From an uncultured Dorea sp. (lineage in GTDB: Bacteria; Bacillota; Clostridia; Lachnospirales; Lachnospiraceae): a stretch of 55,216 nt of DNA. The stretch is taken from positions 1 through 55,216 of the forward strand of contig CAJUFA010000024.1 of assembly GCA_910585725.1 (NCBI GenBank). The letters run 5' to 3'. The number at the start of each line of letters is the position of its first letter. Within the stretch, counting starts at the first letter, position 1. This document shows, in pieces, positions 7,894 to 17,284 of the stretch. A program made the position numbers and the translations under genes. The notes under the pieces were generated by a model. The model worked only from the letters and a program-made list of their open reading frames with translations, was not told the DNA's origin and did not search any database.

Positions 7894-10800
7894 TTATTTA
7901 AAATAGTTAACTCCGGACTCGAATATCCTAAGATCCTGCTCCCCGTAGATATTAACAGCCACGGATCTCGCACGTCTCTCCGAATGAGCCATCTTTCCGA
8001 ACACACGTCCGTCCGGACTCGTAATACCCTCGATCGCACAGTAGGAACCGTTCACATTCCACTCCTCCTGCATCGTAATATTTCCTTCAAAGTCGCAATA
8101 CTGCGTCGCTACCTGGCCGTTTTCAAAAAGCTTCCTGATCCACTCTTCATTCGCCACGAATCTTCCCTCGCCATGGGACGCCGGGTTGGTATACACATTT
8201 CCAAGCTTCGCTCCCGAAAGCCAGGGAGACTTATTGGAAACCACCTTCGTATATACCATCTTGGAAATATGCCTGCCAATCCTATTATACGTCAGGGTCG
8301 GCGAATCCTCTGTCTGTCCTGTGATCTCTCCATTCGGGAGAAGTCCCAGCTTGATCAGAGTCTGGAAACCATTGCAAACGCCGAGAACCAGTCCGTCACG
8401 TTCATTCAGAAGTTTTTCCACCGCTTCCTTCATCTTCGCATTCTGGAACGCCGTAGCAAAAAACTTCGCAGAGCCGTCCGGCTCGTCGCCCGCGCTGAAT
8501 CCTCCCGGAAACATGATGATCTGAGACTGACCGATCGCCTTCTCGAATACCTCCACCGAATCGATAATATCGGAAGCGGTCATATTCCGGAAGACTTTCA
8601 CAATCGTCTTCGCTCCTGCTCTCTCAAACGCTTTCGCACTGTCATATTCACAGTTCGTTCCCGGAAATACCGGAATAAACACCGTCGGCTGCGCGATCTT
8701 ATGCGTGCAGACGGCAACCTCTTTTGCGTCGTAAAGCCCCGTCTCTACTTTCTCATCCTGTCCTTCGGCGCCGGAATTGGTTGCAAACACACTCTCCAAC
8801 GGTCTTGTCCATGCATCCTCCGCCTCAGAGATATCAATCTCCACATTTTTATAAGAAAATACAGGCTTATCCGTCACTTCTCCGATCACAGTATAGGTAA
8901 TAGCAAGCTCTCCCACTTTGCCTTCCGGAACTTCCGCGACGATATCTCCAAACGCCGGTGCAAACAGATCCCTCTCGTCGATATTATGCTCGAGCTTCAC
9001 ACCCTGCCGGTTCCCGAACGCCATCTTGCTGACGGCGGCGATCACCCCGTGCCGGTCGAGCGCATATGCGGAAACGATCCGCCCGCTGCGGATATCATCC
9101 GTGAATTTCCCGTACTGATCCAATATCTTCTCGTATATCGGAATATCGTATTCATCCGTCTCTATACGAAGCCATACCAGCTTATTACCCGGCTTTTTAA
9201 GTTCCGGCGTGATAAGATCTTTCTCTTGCGCCACATCGACCGCAAAGGATACCAGCGTAGGAGGCACGTCGATATCTTCAAATGTTCCCGACATACTGTC
9301 CTTTCCTCCGATGGAAGGAAGACCAAAGCCAAGCTGCGCGTCATAAGCTCCCAAAAGCGCTGCAAAAGGCTGACTCCATCTGCGGGGATCCTCCGTCATC
9401 CGGCGGAAATATTCCTGGAAAGTGAAGCGGATCTTCCTGCTGTCTCCGCCTGCCGCCACAATCTTCGCAATCGACTCTGTCACCGCATAGATCGCGCCGT
9501 GATAAGGACTCCAGGTAGACAGATATGGATCGAACCCGTAACTCATCATCGTCACGGTATCGCAATCTCCTGTAAGAACCGGAAGCTTTGCTGCCATCGC
9601 CTGAGTCTCGGTCCGCTGATACTTACCCCCATGCGGCATGAACACAGACGCCGTCCCGATGGAACCGTCGAACATCTCCACAAGTCCCTTCTGGGAACAA
9701 ACATTCAGGTCGCTCAGGGTTGCAATCCATCTTGACCTTACGTCCGGAATCTCTTCTCTGACTAATATGCTGTCTTTCCTGCTTGGGATATCCACGGCAA
9801 CCGTCGTCTCCTGATGCGCCCCGTTGGTATCCAGGAAAGCACGGGACAGATTCACGATCTCTTTCTCCCGCCAGGAAAGTACAAGACGGGGCTCCTCTGT
9901 CACGACCGCAACACAGGTGGCTTCCAGATTCTCTTCCTTCGCATATCCCATGAATGTATCTACGTCTTTCGGATCGACAACCACCGCCATACGCTCCTGA
10001 GATTCGGAGATGGCAATCTCCGTTCCGTCTAATCCTGCATATTTCTTCGGCACCTTGTCAAGATCTATCTTCAGTCCGGCCGCCAGCTCCCCGATCGCAA
10101 CCGAGACTCCGCCCGCGCCGAAATCATTACACTTCTTAATCAGCCTGCTGACCTCTTCCCGCCGGAACAGACGCTGAATCTTCCGTTCCGTCGGCGGATT
10201 CCCTTTCTGTACTTCTGCCCCGCAGGTCTTAGTAGACTCTTCTGTATGTACCTTGGAAGAACCTGTCGCTCCTCCGCAGCCGTCGCGCCCGGTACGTCCG
10301 CCGAGAAGAATGATGACGTCTCCCGGATCCGAAGTCTCCCGGATTACCGCGCGCCTCGGCGCCGCCCCCAATACCGCGCCGATCTCCATACGTTTCGCGA
10401 CGTAATTCGGGTGATAGATCTCCTTTACGGCGCCTGTTGCAAGCCCGATCTGATTCCCGTATGAACTATAGCCATGCGCCGCTTCTCTGACCAGTTTCTT
10501 CTGCGGAAGCTTCCCTTTCATCGTATCCTTAACCGAAACGGTAGGATCCGCCGCCCCTGTCACGCGCATCGCCTGATATACATAAGTACGTCCTGAGAGC
10601 GGATCGCGGATCGCGCCTCCAAGACAGGTGGCCGCGCCGCCGAAAGGTTCGATCTCTGTCGGGTGATTGTGAGTCTCGTTTTTGAAATTCACCAGCCATT
10701 CTTCTTCTGCTCCGTCTACCTTCACAGGCACTACGATGCTGCAGGCGTTGATCTCATCCGATTCCTCCTGGTCGTCCAGTTTTCCTTCTTTCTTGAGCTT

Positions 10801-11661
10801 GCGCATCGCCATCAAGGCCAGATCCATCAGACATACAAACTTATCTTCCCTGCCCCTGAATATCTCGCTGTGGTCGGCCAGATATCTTCGATAAGTCTCT
10901 TCCATGGGCCTTCTGTAATCCCCGTCTCCAAACGTGACGTCGGTAAGCTCTGTCGAAAAGGTCGTATGCCTGCAATGATCAGACCAGTATGTATCCAGCA
11001 CACGGATCTCCGTCATCGACGGATCCCTCTTCTCTTCCTCGCGGAAATAATTGCGGATATGCTGAAAATCCTTGAACGTCATCGCAAGTCCAAGAGCTTC
11101 ATATAACTCTTTAAACCGCTCCTCTTCCATCTCACAGAACCCCTCGAATATCTTCACATCCTCCGGCTCCGGAAAATCCACCACGAGCGTCTCCGGTTTC
11201 TCCATACCGGTCTCTCTGGAATCCACCGGATTAATACAATGAGCCTTGATCATGTCAAACTCTTCATCTGCTATGGCTCCATCCTTCCCTACGATTACAT
11301 ATGTCGTCGCCGTGCGGATCACCGGCTGCTCGTCCTCTTTGATAAACTGCACGCACTGCACCGCAGAATCTGCACGCTGATCAAACTGCCCCGGCAGGAA
11401 TTCCACCGAGAATACTCTGCTTCCCTGCGCCGCTGGGAATTCCTCACGATAGAGGATATCCACCGGAGGTTCCGCAAAGACGCCGTTACATGCTTTTTCA
11501 AATATCTCCTCCGAGATATTCTCCACATCATAACGAATCAAAACACGTACATTCTCCACATCCTGAATACCCAGATAATTACTGATCTCCTGCTTCAGAT
11601 CGTGAGCCCGTACGCCAAACCCCTCTTTTTTCTCTACATAAACCCGTCTTACATTTCCCAT
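7894..11661 (-). CDS. purL: Phosphoribosylformylglycinamidine synthase, single chain
   Basis: 1255 residues, the long one-polypeptide form found in clostridia and proteobacteria. It makes FGAM from FGAR, glutamine and ATP in step four of purine synthesis. Seen: N-terminal PurS-like region, linker, two AIRS-type halves (VNFKNETHNHPTEIEPFGGAAT; GDCDTVTMMSYG), and a C-terminal class I glutaminase with nucleophile in LGVCNGFQ and the His/Glu segment ASHGEGRF. RBS GGGAGG is seven bases before the ATG. It stands alone, without other pur genes nearby. No purine riboswitch fold was recognised in its short leader. Confidence 0.96.
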   Translation of the reverse strand: MGNVRRVYVEKKEGFGVRAHDLKQEISNYLGIQDVENVRVLIRYDVENISEEIFEKACNGVFAEPPVDILYREEFPAAQGSRVFSVEFLPGQFDQRADSAVQCVQFIKEDEQPVIRTATTYVIVGKDGAIADEEFDMIKAHCINPVDSRETGMEKPETLVVDFPEPEDVKIFEGFCEMEEERFKELYEALGLAMTFKDFQHIRNYFREEEKRDPSMTEIRVLDTYWSDHCRHTTFSTELTDVTFGDGDYRRPMEETYRRYLADHSEIFRGREDKFVCLMDLALMAMRKLKKEGKLDDQEESDEINACSIVVPVKVDGAEEEWLVNFKNETHNHPTEIEPFGGAATCLGGAIRDPLSGRTYVYQAMRVTGAADPTVSVKDTMKGKLPQKKLVREAAHGYSSYGNQIGLATGAVKEIYHPNYVAKRMEIGAVLGAAPRRAVIRETSDPGDVIILLGGRTGRDGCGGATGSSKVHTEESTKTCGAEVQKGNPPTERKIQRLFRREEVSRLIKKCNDFGAGGVSVAIGELAAGLKIDLDKVPKKYAGLDGTEIAISESQERMAVVVDPKDVDTFMGYAKEENLEATCVAVVTEEPRLVLSWREKEIVNLSRAFLDTNGAHQETTVAVDIPSRKDSILVREEIPDVRSRWIATLSDLNVCSQKGLVEMFDGSIGTASVFMPHGGKYQRTETQAMAAKLPVLTGDCDTVTMMSYGFDPYLSTWSPYHGAIYAVTESIAKIVAAGGDSRKIRFTFQEYFRRMTEDPRRWSQPFAALLGAYDAQLGFGLPSIGGKDSMSGTFEDIDVPPTLVSFAVDVAQEKDLITPELKKPGNKLVWLRIETDEYDIPIYEKILDQYGKFTDDIRSGRIVSAYALDRHGVIAAVSKMAFGNRQGVKLEHNIDERDLFAPAFGDIVAEVPEGKVGELAITYTVIGEVTDKPVFSYKNVEIDISEAEDAWTRPLESVFATNSGAEGQDEKVETGLYDAKEVAVCTHKIAQPTVFIPVFPGTNCEYDSAKAFERAGAKTIVKVFRNMTASDIIDSVEVFEKAIGQSQIIMFPGGFSAGDEPDGSAKFFATAFQNAKMKEAVEKLLNERDGLVLGVCNGFQTLIKLGLLPNGEITGQTEDSPTLTYNRIGRHISKMVYTKVVSNKSPWLSGAKLGNVYTNPASHGEGRFVANEEWIRKLFENGQVATQYCDFEGNITMQEEWNVNGSYCAIEGITSPDGRVFGKMAHSERRARSVAVNIYGEQDLRIFESGVNYFK

Positions 11662-11773
11662 AAGTCAACCTCCCTACCTGAATCTTATATCCATTCTATT
11701 CTCCATTGTAGCACAATTCTTTCCATTAAGATATCCTAATTTTATGAAACCGACAAGTGCGAAAAATAACTGT

Positions 11774-12544
11774 TTATTCATTACCCGACGGACGCAGCCT
11801 GATCTTCCCCAGTGCAAAGACGATTCCCGGCGCAGCCAGCATACCTGCGAATATTCCCACGATCCGCAGCGCCATATCCGAGAAGAACCCTTCCGGCAGC
11901 ATCCGGATCATATAATCGGCCGCAGGATTGAACATCCATAAATCATTCGTAAAGAATATCTTATGGAAAATGGTAAAACATGCCGTAAAATCAATCATAC
12001 ACGCAAGTCCCAGAAACAGAATCAATACTACAAATATCAGAACCGCCCTAAAATATGACCAGGGAATCAGCCTCTTTAAATCTGTTTTCCCCAATTTCAG
12101 CCCAAGAATCAAAAGTACGGCCGCGGCAATACAGATATTCCGAATCCTCAGTCCGTCCAGGAACAGATTCCTCACATCCGCCATATGCAGGCGGTCTTGC
12201 TCATTAAAAAAATCCTGTCTCTTTCCGTCCACATCCGTCGTAACAGACAGCTCTTCTTCCTTTCCGATAAGATAATCCATCATATATTCCGTGACGTCCA
12301 TGACGTCTTCCATCTTCATGCCAAGGGAATCCGTGACTTGATACTTGGCATACTCCTTCTCATAAAACCTGTATCTGTTATCTCCGTAGATCGCCGCCTG
12401 AAAGCTGGTAAGCAGCATGGCGATAATCACAAGGAACATGGAAAAAGCAGCGGCGGCGGCAGATACCTTCGGCGGTATACTGATTCTTTGTTTCTCCTGC
12501 CTGTTCCCTATATCTCCTTTCTGACTTTTTTCTTCTATAATCAT
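11774..12544 (-). CDS. TIGR01906/DUF1461-type integral membrane protein
   Basis: 256 residues with four predicted membrane helices (about 27-50, 133-150, 163-187, 228-246). The family signature is visible: acidic loop, then DFTACFTIFHKIFF, a Trp, and MLPEGFFSD. Members occur across Firmicutes and have no agreed function. A strong AAGGAGGG precedes the ATG. It follows the helicase gene by 84 bases on the same strand and may share its transcript. It ends about 110 bases before the purL start. Confidence 0.8.
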   Translation of the reverse strand: MIIEEKSQKGDIGNRQEKQRISIPPKVSAAAAAFSMFLVIIAMLLTSFQAAIYGDNRYRFYEKEYAKYQVTDSLGMKMEDVMDVTEYMMDYLIGKEEELSVTTDVDGKRQDFFNEQDRLHMADVRNLFLDGLRIRNICIAAAVLLILGLKLGKTDLKRLIPWSYFRAVLIFVVLILFLGLACMIDFTACFTIFHKIFFTNDLWMFNPAADYMIRMLPEGFFSDMALRIVGIFAGMLAAPGIVFALGKIRLRPSGNE

Positions 12545-12628
12545 ACTGTTTGACCCTCCTTCTTTCAGACTCTTTGCCGGGAGTACATGAAACTCATCAG
12601 CTCTGTCCGCGCACTTTCAAAGATCGCC

Positions 12629-14995
12629 TTAACTCCTCCAGAATTCCCGGACCTTCTCTGACACATCCTCAATTCTGCATATTCCATAATCCGCCCATTC
12701 GCGGGGAAATGTCTCCTGATATCTGACGTCTCTGAACCGCTCGTCCAAAAGCAGGATAATTCCCCGGTCCGCATCCGTACGGATGACCCTGCCGGCAGAC
12801 TGGAGTACTTTATTCATCCCCGGATAGAGATAGGCATAATCGAATCCCCTAAGCCCCCGGGCGTCGAAATACATCTTAAGAAGCTCTCTCTCCCGGCACA
12901 CCTGCGGCAAACCCGTCCCAACGATCAACGCGCCGATCAGCTTATCCTCCGCCAAATCGATACCTTCTGAAAAGATTCCGCCCATGACGCAAAACCCCAC
13001 GAGGCTTTGTTCCCTGTTTTCCTCAAAATTTTCCAGAAATATCTCTCTTGCCTCTTCCGTCATATACTGAGACTGCATTATATAATCTATTCCCTTCGTC
13101 TCTCCCGCCGTCCCCCGCTCTTCCAGCATAAGGATGAATTCCTCATACACTTCCTCCATGAAACGATAGGACGGGAAGAAAGCAAGATAATTCCCTTGTC
13201 TTGCTTCCGCCGCCTGCATCAGATACCCGGCGTATCTTCTGTACATCTCGCTTCCTCTCCTGGTATATTTTGTACTGACATCCATTCCAAGAAGAATCCG
13301 GCGGTTCGCCGGATCAAAAGGCGACTCTGCATAGATTGCGTAATCCTCCTTTGACGTACTGAGAAGCTTCTTATAGTAACGAATCGGAAGCAGCGTCGCC
13401 GAAAAGAACACCGCACTGTTTCCCTTATCTAAAAATTCCTGCAGACACTTCGCAGGATTCACGCAGAAAAGCCTGACTTTAAACCTCCCGGCCTCATCCA
13501 ACTCCGAATAAATCATATAATTCTCATCAAGCCGGTCATGGATATTGATAAACATACGAACGGCAAAGTAAAGCTCCAATACTTCTTTACGGAGCTCTTC
13601 CTCCCGGCATTCTTCCAGATACCGCTCCATCTCCGTCAAAAGCGACACCAGCTTTATATAGACGTGCGATACACTGTTCAGCACCTGATAATCCGGACAT
13701 TCTCTTTTTAACGCAAGCATCTGTCTATTACATTCCTCCAGCCGCTTCGTCAATTTCGGCGCTTTCTGCTTTACCAGCTTCTTAAGCTTCAGGAAATCTT
13801 CTTTATAAAGCTCTGCACTGTACATCGACCTTCCGCGCTCGACCAGATTATGGGCTTCGTCAATCAAAAAGAGATACTCTCCCTTATTGCCTTCTCCGAA
13901 GAACCGCCTCAGATGGGCATTGGGATCAAACACATAATTATAGTCGCAGACGACGGCGTCCACCCACACTGACACGTCCAGGCTCATCTCATGGGGACAT
14001 ACCTTCCATTTTCTCGCCTGCTCTTCCAGAATCCCCCGATTCATCTCGTCCGAAGAGGTGATCAGCTCGTATACTGCGTCGTTCACCCTGTCGTAATGCC
14101 CCTTTGCATATGGACAGGCGTCCGGATTACAATTCCGCTCTTCGCAAAAGCAGATCTTCTCCTTTGCCGTCAATATAAGAACCTTCATGCGGAGACATTG
14201 TTCCCTTAACAACTCAAACGCCTGCCACGCAACAGTCCGGGTAATCGTCTTCGCCGTGAGATAAAAGATCTTATCTCCAAGTCCCTCCCCCACGGCTTTC
14301 ACAGCCGGAAACACCGTAGATATCGTCTTCCCGACTCCGGTAGGCGCCTGTATGAACAATTTCTTCTTTCGTAAAATCGTCCGATATACAGACTGCGCCA
14401 GTATCTTCTGCCCTTCCCGATATTCAAAGGGGAACTGAACCTGACGGATGGAATCATTTCTCTTATTCTTCCACTCAATCTCATACCTCGCCCACTTTTC
14501 ATACTGTCCGAGCACGCCAAAAAACCATTCCTTCAATACGTCATAGGAACATACGCTCTGAAAACGCCGGATCTCTTCCGTATCCATATTGCAATAGGTC
14601 ATCTGTATGCCGATCTCCTTCAGAGCATGCGTATCCGCATAGATGTACGCATAACACTTCGCCTGCGCAAGGTGTACCGGAACAGGTTCCTTCATCAGCT
14701 CAAGCTCCCGGAAAACTCCTTTTATCTCGTCGATCACGACTCCCTCCGGACGCTCGATCACGCCGTCCGCGCGGCCTTCAACAGACAGTGTGAATCCTCT
14801 GCACTGTACTTCATATTTAAGCGGTACTTCCGCATGATACTCCGCCCCCATCCTCCTCTGTATCTTACGGTGAATCTTCCCGCCCATCAGCATGGCGTCC
14901 TTATCCGCCCCTGCTATTCTATTGTCAATATCGCCGCTTCGCAAAATGAACTCCACCAGATTACGCACGGATATATGAATGATTGGCTGCTCCAT
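12629..14995 (-). CDS. Rad3/DinG-like helicase with N-terminal PD-(D/E)XK nuclease domain
   Basis: 788 residues. Residues 1-170 look like a RecB/Cas4-type nuclease: Asp77 in GRADG, Glu90-x-Lys92 in IDEIKG, and a QxxxY-like helix (Gln111, QAKCYAY). The remainder is a superfamily 2 helicase of the XPD/DinG class: Walker A APTGVGKT (217-224), DEAH at 379-382, and a cysteine cluster between about 282 and 333 (CFC, C, CPYAKG, CPHE) that matches the XPD iron-sulfur domain. The C-terminal motif V/VI region is present (GGIFSEGIDLAED, QSAGRVIRT). It likely acts on branched or replication-blocking DNA. Start chosen is the ATG following GGAG; spacing is ordinary but weak. Confidence 0.85.
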   Translation of the reverse strand: MEQPIIHISVRNLVEFILRSGDIDNRIAGADKDAMLMGGKIHRKIQRRMGAEYHAEVPLKYEVQCRGFTLSVEGRADGVIERPEGVVIDEIKGVFRELELMKEPVPVHLAQAKCYAYIYADTHALKEIGIQMTYCNMDTEEIRRFQSVCSYDVLKEWFFGVLGQYEKWARYEIEWKNKRNDSIRQVQFPFEYREGQKILAQSVYRTILRKKKLFIQAPTGVGKTISTVFPAVKAVGEGLGDKIFYLTAKTITRTVAWQAFELLREQCLRMKVLILTAKEKICFCEERNCNPDACPYAKGHYDRVNDAVYELITSSDEMNRGILEEQARKWKVCPHEMSLDVSVWVDAVVCDYNYVFDPNAHLRRFFGEGNKGEYLFLIDEAHNLVERGRSMYSAELYKEDFLKLKKLVKQKAPKLTKRLEECNRQMLALKRECPDYQVLNSVSHVYIKLVSLLTEMERYLEECREEELRKEVLELYFAVRMFINIHDRLDENYMIYSELDEAGRFKVRLFCVNPAKCLQEFLDKGNSAVFFSATLLPIRYYKKLLSTSKEDYAIYAESPFDPANRRILLGMDVSTKYTRRGSEMYRRYAGYLMQAAEARQGNYLAFFPSYRFMEEVYEEFILMLEERGTAGETKGIDYIMQSQYMTEEAREIFLENFEENREQSLVGFCVMGGIFSEGIDLAEDKLIGALIVGTGLPQVCRERELLKMYFDARGLRGFDYAYLYPGMNKVLQSAGRVIRTDADRGIILLLDERFRDVRYQETFPREWADYGICRIEDVSEKVREFWRS

Positions 14996-15126
14996 CCTAC
15001 CTGTTCCACTCCGAATATTTATAGTCTTCGGTTATCATCATATCACCGTCCTATATAAATATCCATTATTTTTGTATTTTACGGTAAGAAAATATATAAG
15101 TATTAGCTTGCTGCCCGCAAGAACAA

Positions 15127-15168
15127 AGGGCCGCCGCATTAAGAAATCATCTTAGCGCAAGCAGCCCC
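15127..15168 (-). terminator. Possible terminator of the V4R/GGDEF operon
   Basis: On the minus strand GGGGCTGC, TAAGA / TCTTA and GGCGGCCC form an interrupted stem followed by TTTGTTCTT, about 50 bases after the GGDEF gene stop. The rest of 14996-15216 holds AT-rich sequence with nothing else recognised. Confidence 0.5.
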
Positions 15169-15216
15169 TATATGCATTTAATTATTAGCGCACTATACAG
15201 AATATTAAACTTACCC

Positions 15217-16485
15217 TTATTCCACCAGTGTCGAGAAAATAAGCGGATACTTTGCAATATTCCTAAGCCGGCATTCATACACCACATCGTCCGCTTTTTC
15301 AAGAATCTCTTCTAAAGTCAGCTTATTATCCTTTCCCTTGATCTCCAGGACGCCGTAACTGAAGCTGCACTGGTACTTTCTATAGACTTTCTCCTGGAAT
15401 TCCTTCATAATCTCGGCAAGCTTCCGGTTGATCAACTCCGCCATATTACCGGAAAGAACGACGCAGAATTCGTCTCCCCCTAACCGCGCAAACGTATCGC
15501 CGCCCCGGAAATTCTTCTTGACAATCTCCACAAAATTCTGAATATACTCGTCTCCTTCCTGATGACCGAACATCTCATTCACATACTCCAGTCCGTCTAA
15601 CTGCAGATAGCAAAGCGTCGCCTCCAGCTCGTCGCGAAGGACGATTCCCATATATTCTTCAAAGAACAGACGGTTCTTGGCTCCCGTCAACGGGTCACGG
15701 TACTCTGTACTGGTCAGATTACGCGCGTTGCGTTTCTCATCCGTAATATCGATCACGACATGCACGTAAGAAAAGCGCTCCTCCCATTCCATCTGAAAAG
15801 AAGTAACACGGAAGTATGTACCTGCCTCTCCTTCCATCTCCCACACCTTATATTGCTCGTCGCTTTCCCATTTTAAAAGTTCCGACTGGAAGGAAAGACG
15901 CCGTTTGCAGGTCTGGCAGAATGAACGGTCCGTCACTCCCATCTGTTTACGCTTATTACAATATATGATCTCTTTGCTGTCCTTATCCACAACAAGAAGC
16001 CATTCTTTACGCTTACTTAACATCTCCGCCAGAAGCCCGTTATAGCCTTCGATCATCTCTGCCCGACGCTCCGCTTTCTCCGCCGCTTCCCTAAGCTGTT
16101 CTTCTCTCTCTTTAAGCTGCTTCGTCATCTCGTTAAATGCTTCGGAAAATTCTCCTAAGAAAGCCACGTGTTGGGAATAATCCCCTTTTGTAACCTGCTG
16201 CGCCTGCCACGTAAGATGCTTCAGATTCGCATGAAGATTCTTCAAATTCTCACATAAGAAATTATACTCCTTCGGAATCTCCACCGACAAATTACCTTTC
16301 GACAGTTCTGCGGAATATGCGACCAGCTCATTCACCTCATTCTCCAGATGTTGAAGTCCCCGCCCGAGATCTTTGTAAGGCTCGCTAAGTTCGTCGACGT
16401 CAAAATGTTCTATACGCTTATCGTATAGTATCCCTCTCAAATATTCAAATAAAAGCCCACAATCCTTATTCGCATCTGTTCCCAA
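15217..16485 (-). CDS. Soluble GGDEF protein with PAS and HAMP-like coiled coil, probably degenerate
   Basis: 422 residues with no membrane helix. HAMP-like repeat region at about 35-125, coiled coil 120-160, PAS-like domain 160-250 with a CQTC pair (Cys190, Cys193), and GGDEF domain 260-420. The GGDEF motif (336-340) and inhibitory site RGGD (327-330) are intact. However, the metal-binding Asp of the usual DxDxFK loop is Gln295, the Lys is Glu300, and the C-terminal Lys/Arg positions read CRLRNI. Diguanylate cyclase activity is therefore doubtful; it may instead bind c-di-GMP or GTP as a sensor. It sits 13 bases after the V4R gene and is surely co-transcribed. Confidence 0.85.
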   Translation of the reverse strand: MGTDANKDCGLLFEYLRGILYDKRIEHFDVDELSEPYKDLGRGLQHLENEVNELVAYSAELSKGNLSVEIPKEYNFLCENLKNLHANLKHLTWQAQQVTKGDYSQHVAFLGEFSEAFNEMTKQLKEREEQLREAAEKAERRAEMIEGYNGLLAEMLSKRKEWLLVVDKDSKEIIYCNKRKQMGVTDRSFCQTCKRRLSFQSELLKWESDEQYKVWEMEGEAGTYFRVTSFQMEWEERFSYVHVVIDITDEKRNARNLTSTEYRDPLTGAKNRLFFEEYMGIVLRDELEATLCYLQLDGLEYVNEMFGHQEGDEYIQNFVEIVKKNFRGGDTFARLGGDEFCVVLSGNMAELINRKLAEIMKEFQEKVYRKYQCSFSYGVLEIKGKDNKLTLEEILEKADDVVYECRLRNIAKYPLIFSTLVE

Positions 16486-16498
16486 AATCCCGTCCTCC

Positions 16499-17035
16499 TT
16501 ATTCCTCTATATTTGCCCGGAACCGACACACCCTGTCCCCGGTCGCCCAACAATTCACCTCTGTCGCGTTATAGGACTTCCCTGTATACGAAGTAAGAAT
16601 TCCGGCAAAAAATCCTTCGTCGTAATTGCACACTGTTTCTCCAAGAAGTGGCAAACCGGAACAATCTGCGTCCTCAGAAACCGTAAGTACCATCTTACCT
16701 GTCTCCACGTCAAATTTCTCAATCCGAAGAACTCCCATCTTAAACTCCTCCAGACGCTTCTGAAGCTGCGCCGTAAACTCAGCGATAGATAAAGATGAAT
16801 CCAGATACTTCTCTGCAAAATATGTCCCCGCCCGAAACCCTGCGCTTCGAAAAATACTAACCTGCTCTTCTTTTCCAAGTCTAGCAGTCAACTCTTCGCG
16901 AAGGGAGTATTCCAAAAGTCTGTACACGGTGACCGGAAGCTCCGCACCAAGATTCTCCCTGCCGTTCTCCTGTGCTTTCATATAATCTGTAAGTGAAAGC
17001 TCTTTCCTCTCTTTCAAAAAAATATTGTCTTCCAT
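16499..17035 (-). CDS. V4R (4-vinyl reductase-like) sensor domain protein
   Basis: 178 residues; a single V4R domain, recognised from the C-terminal pattern LLGETVCNYDEGFFAGIL, SYTGKSY and EVNCWATGDRVCRF. Four cysteines (124, 136, 162, 170) sit in the pocket region, as in V4R proteins thought to bind metal or hydrophobic ligands. V4R domains occur in BchJ and as the aromatic-sensing part of XylR/DmpR. Here the domain is free-standing and directly upstream of the GGDEF gene, so it probably supplies ligand sensing to it. Its own promoter lies about 70 bases upstream. Ligand unknown. Confidence 0.82.
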   Translation of the reverse strand: MEDNIFLKERKELSLTDYMKAQENGRENLGAELPVTVYRLLEYSLREELTARLGKEEQVSIFRSAGFRAGTYFAEKYLDSSLSIAEFTAQLQKRLEEFKMGVLRIEKFDVETGKMVLTVSEDADCSGLPLLGETVCNYDEGFFAGILTSYTGKSYNATEVNCWATGDRVCRFRANIEE

Positions 17036-17108
17036 CTTTTTTTCCTTTCTCTAAAATCCAGTGCTTATTATTAATGATTTAATATGTTGGCTGCACTGAG
17101 TCTATTAT

Positions 17109-17137
17109 ATTATAACGAATTTTATCAACTTTGCCAA
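17109..17137 (-). promoter_or_regulatory. Promoter of the V4R/GGDEF operon
   Basis: On the minus strand TTGGCA and a perfect TATAAT are 17 bases apart. The start of transcription would fall near 17102, giving a leader of about 65 bases before the V4R start codon. Confidence 0.7.
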
Positions 17138-17242
17138 CATGTAATAATTAACTTCCTTGAATACCAGTCGTTACTTTTCACTCCCACTCCAATCACTCCG
17201 CTGATTATCGCGGACGTTCGCTTGGCTCATTGCTCGCGAAAA

Positions 17243-17284
17243 CAAAACCGGACGAAGCAGATTAATCTGCCCCGTCCGGTTTTA
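17243..17284 (-). terminator. Terminator overlapping the end of the DegV-fused kinase gene
   Basis: A stem of AAAACCGGACG against CGTCCGGTTTT, with an inner GCAGA/TCTGC helix, straddles the stop codon of the DegV-fused kinase. On the minus strand it is followed by TTTTGTTTT. It separates this operon from the V4R operon. Confidence 0.75.

Noticed and set aside
7984..9735. A 583-codon open frame on the plus strand inside purL
   Set aside because: It is antisense to a fully conserved purL, is rich in Arg and His as expected for a mirrored frame, and matches no family.
11662..11773. Purine riboswitch before purL
   Set aside because: The gap is about 110 bases and no conserved purine-aptamer core (TATA...loops with paired P2/P3) could be read.
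12565..12774. Small minus-strand ORF after the helicase gene
   Set aside because: It overlaps the helicase C-terminus in another frame and lacks a ribosome site or any family resemblance.
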